Assembly: GCA_031268525.1 (NCBI GenBank)
Contig: JAIRXA010000179.1
Location: 1-7,394 of the forward strand
DNA from: Coriobacteriales bacterium
Lineage (GTDB): Bacteria; Actinomycetota; Coriobacteriia; Coriobacteriales; UBA8131
DNA: 7,394 nt
Direction: 5' to 3'
The notes under the pieces were generated by a model that ran no database searches, was not told the DNA's origin, and saw only the letters and a program-made list of their open reading frames with translations. This document shows, one piece after another, positions 6,294-7,394 of the stretch. Within the stretch, counting starts at the first letter, position 1; each line of letters starts with the position of its first letter. Made by a program: the position numbers and the translations under genes.

Positions 6294-6335
6294 GAATTGC
6301 CGAGTATATCAGCTGGATTGCCCAGTATATCAGCT
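6294..6335 (-). promoter_or_regulatory. Two 21-base repeats, each with an extended -10 (TGATATACT), candidate promoters of the carboxylase operon
   Basis: Two adjacent 21-base units (6294-6314 and 6315-6335) match at 19 of 21 positions. On the minus strand each contains TGATATACT, a TGN-extended -10 element, at 6332-6324 and 6311-6303. Neither has a good TTGACA at normal spacing, as is common for extended -10 promoters. Transcripts would start near 6317 and 6296, giving a leader of roughly 120-140 bases ahead of the fusion gene. The rest of the gap (6178-6374) holds no gene and no convincing terminator for efp. Confidence 0.5.
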
Positions 6336-6374
6336 TGGGGCTAGCAGAGGCTAAACTGGTCGCCAACGGATCGA

Positions 6375-6935
6375 TTACGCTCGGGTGATGTAGCGTGCGT
6401 CACGGGTATCTATCTTGAGCACATCTCCATTAGTAACAAACATCGGCACCTGCACAATCGCTCCCGTTTCCAGAGTTGCCGACTTGCTGCCGCCCTGCAC
6501 CGTATCGCCCTTGAATCCGGGCTCGGTCTCGGTGACCTCAAGCTCAACGAACATCGGCGGCTCGACACCGATCAGCTCCTCGCCCGCATAGTGCAAGGTC
6601 GCGGTGTCATTTTCCTTGAGCCACCGAGCAGCCTCACCAACTACCTCGGCACCCAGGGCGATCTGCTCGTAACTCACCGTATCCATGAAGTGATACTCGC
6701 TGCCGTCGGAGTACAGATACTGCATCTCCTTTTGCTCCATACGTATTTCTTCGAACTTCTCACCAGAGCGAAAGGTGAGGTCATTGACACGCCCCGTGCG
6801 GATGTCGCGCACCTTGGTGCGCACGAAGGCGCCACCCTTACCGGGTTTGACATGCTGGAACTCAATGATGACATAGGGCTTGCCGTCAATGAGGATGGCC
6901 TTGCCGTTTTTGAAGTCTGCGGTGGAGATCGCCAC
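6375..6935 (-). CDS. efp: Translation elongation factor P
   Basis: EF-P binds ribosomes stalled at runs of proline, between the P and E sites, and promotes peptide bond formation. The protein is 186 residues, the usual length. The N-terminal KOW-like domain (1 to about 65) begins MAISTADFKNGKAILIDGKPY and carries the loop KPGKGGAFVRTK, with K33 at the position that is modified in many bacteria. The first OB domain has YLYSDGSEYHFMD. The second ends with the family signature GFKGDTVQGGSKSATLETGAIVQVPMFV and a closing IDTRDARYITR. The start is GTG 6935: AAGGGA ends 6 bases upstream and the N-terminus fits, whereas the much longer upstream extension has no family similarity. In B. subtilis efp also lies upstream of accBC. 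It has its own leader and is separated by 197 bases from the fusion gene. No modification enzyme (YmfI, EpmA or EarP type) is in the window. Confidence 0.97.
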   Translation of the reverse strand: MAISTADFKNGKAILIDGKPYVIIEFQHVKPGKGGAFVRTKVRDIRTGRVNDLTFRSGEKFEEIRMEQKEMQYLYSDGSEYHFMDTVSYEQIALGAEVVGEAARWLKENDTATLHYAGEELIGVEPPMFVELEVTETEPGFKGDTVQGGSKSATLETGAIVQVPMFVTNGDVLKIDTRDARYITRA

Positions 6936-6951
6936 TGGTCGTCCCTTCTCT

Positions 6952-6975
6952 CTATACTGATACCTCCCAGTATAG
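6952..6975. promoter_or_regulatory. Perfect inverted repeat over the efp promoter region
   Basis: CTATACTG and its exact reverse complement CAGTATAG flank an 8-base spacer, in the 40 bases ahead of the efp GTG start. On the minus strand one arm contains TATACT (6974-6969), a good -10 match, so the repeat would span roughly -12 to +10 of an efp transcript. This is the usual position of a repressor operator. It could also form a weak stem in a longer leader RNA. No clear -35 is present. Confidence 0.45.
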
Positions 6976-7040
6976 CCCATCAGCCGCGCTTTCATCCTGC
7001 TCGGCTGAGGCGCTGCGTGTCGATGAATGAGCAGATGCAG

Positions 7041-7046
7041 TACAAT
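7041..7046 (+). promoter_or_regulatory. Weak candidate -10 for moeA
   Basis: TACAAT matches five of six bases of the -10 consensus, about 100 bases upstream of moeA and just before the 34-base duplication. I find no recognisable -35 at 16-18 bases, so this is only a candidate. The efp–moeA gap (6936-7145) holds no gene on either strand. Confidence 0.25.
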
Positions 7047-7063
7047 GAGGCTGCAAGTGACGT

Positions 7064-7131
7064 ATCGGCGCTGTCGTCGAGACGTTCGCCCACAAACATC
7101 GGCGCTGTCGTCGAGATGTTCGCCCACAAAC
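7064..7131 (+). repeat. 34-base tandem duplication upstream of moeA
   Basis: Two head-to-tail 34-base units (7064-7097 and 7098-7131) are identical except for one base, C at 7083 against T at 7117. The second unit ends 5 bases before the moeA Shine-Dalgarno, so both lie in the probable leader. The near identity suggests a recent duplication. The single change creates an in-frame ATG at 7116, but that ATG lacks a ribosome site. Confidence 0.9.
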
Positions 7132-7136
7132 ACCCC

Positions 7137-7148
7137 GGAGGTGCCATG
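7137..7148 (+). promoter_or_regulatory. moeA ribosome binding site and start codon
   Basis: GGAGG (7137-7141) lies 4 bases ahead of ATG 7146. This decides against the in-frame ATG at 7116, inside the second 34-base repeat, which would place the Shine-Dalgarno within the coding region. Confidence 0.75.
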
Positions 7149-7394
7149 TCCGAGCGCTATACCACCGATTCGATCATCGGCGTTGAGGAAGCCCAAGCCC
7201 TGCTGCTGTCCCATGTGCGTCTTCTGAATGCAGAGCAGGTCGCACTCACCGAGAGCTACGGACGCGTCCTCGCCCAGGAGGTCGTAAGTGACATCGACAT
7301 CAGTCCCTTTGACAATTCCGCAATGGATGGCTTCGCTCTACGCTTTGAGGATTTGCGTTTTGATAGATCCGCAACAGGGGACTCCGCAACAGGG
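7146..7394 (+). CDS. moeA: Molybdopterin molybdotransferase MoeA, N-terminal part only
   Basis: MoeA inserts molybdate into adenylylated molybdopterin, the last common step of molybdenum cofactor synthesis, in the cytosol. Only 83 codons are in the window, of about 400 expected. They include the MoeA N-terminal pattern: an amphipathic helix with EEAQALLL (14-21), TESYGRVLAQEVVSDIDISPFDNSAMDGFALR (35-66), with the hallmark PFDNSAMDGFA. After residue 70 the sequence turns into a repeat, SATGD followed by SATG, encoded by a 15-base tandem repeat that runs to the edge. This falls where family members have a variable loop. The gene diverges from efp. The N-terminal motif is distinctive, but MoeA paralogues and MoeA fusions share it, so the exact subtype is open. 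Confidence 0.88.
   Translation, partial: MSERYTTDSIIGVEEAQALLLSHVRLLNAEQVALTESYGRVLAQEVVSDIDISPFDNSAMDGFALRFEDLRFDRSATGDSATG
7368..7394 (+). repeat. 15-base in-frame tandem repeat in moeA, truncated by the window edge
   Basis: TCCGCAACAGGGGAC is followed at once by a second copy, TCCGCAACAGGG, cut by the end of the window. The period of 15 preserves the reading frame and encodes SATGD units. Whether more copies follow cannot be seen. Confidence 0.7.

Noticed and set aside
6336..6374. Terminator after efp
   Set aside because: Only a four-base stem (TAGC/GCTA) is visible and no T-run follows on the minus strand.
7116..7145. Earlier in-frame ATG for moeA
   Set aside because: It lies in the second 34-base repeat with no Shine-Dalgarno, and would place the strong GGAGG inside the coding sequence.
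6936..7214. Long N-terminal extension of EF-P on the minus strand
   Set aside because: The frame stays open, but the family N-terminus begins at GTG 6935 with a good ribosome site. The extension has no family similarity and crosses the 34-base repeats and the moeA start.

Overview
The window reads as the chromosome of a moderately GC-rich anaerobic Gram-positive bacterium. The gene order efp – accB – accC – Asp23-family gene – nusB – xseB – dxs follows the Bacillus subtilis order, but without the sporulation, folD, xseA and ispA genes found there. The protein sequences and several GTG starts suggest an actinobacterium of the class Coriobacteriia. That placement is an inference from protein style and gene order, not from a marker gene.

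Layout: almost everything lies on the minus strand and is transcribed from high to low coordinates. efp (6935-6375) comes first, followed by a 197-base gap that holds candidate promoters and repeats. A tightly packed run follows: a carboxyltransferase–AccB fusion (6177-4315), accC (4310-2964), an Asp23/Gls24-family gene (2878-2525), nusB (2522-2103), xseB (2067-1759) and dxs (1793 to beyond base 1). Gaps in this run are 4, 85, 2 and 35 bases, then a 35-base overlap, so it is probably one operon. On the plus strand, diverging from efp, the first 83 codons of moeA run off the right edge (7146-7394). No stretch over 300 bases lacks a gene. I see no tRNA, rRNA, CRISPR array or transposase.

How the genes work together: the carboxyltransferase domain, the biotin carrier and the biotin carboxylase AccC together form a complete biotin-dependent carboxylase. 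This is most simply a two-subunit pyruvate carboxylase making oxaloacetate. EF-P and NusB serve translation and rRNA transcription, XseB is the small subunit of exonuclease VII, and Dxs starts the MEP isoprenoid pathway. MoeA belongs to molybdenum cofactor synthesis and is a separate transcription unit.

The main point of interest is inside the fusion gene. At the junction between the carboxyltransferase and the carrier lies a strong Shine-Dalgarno sequence, 8 bases ahead of an in-frame GTG. Starting there would give a free 155-residue AccB of normal length. One reading frame may therefore make both a pyruvate carboxylase subunit and a free carrier usable by acetyl-CoA carboxylase. Secondary points are twin extended -10 repeats ahead of the fusion gene, a perfect inverted repeat over the putative efp promoter, a 34-base tandem duplication ahead of moeA, and a 15-base in-frame repeat in moeA at the window edge.
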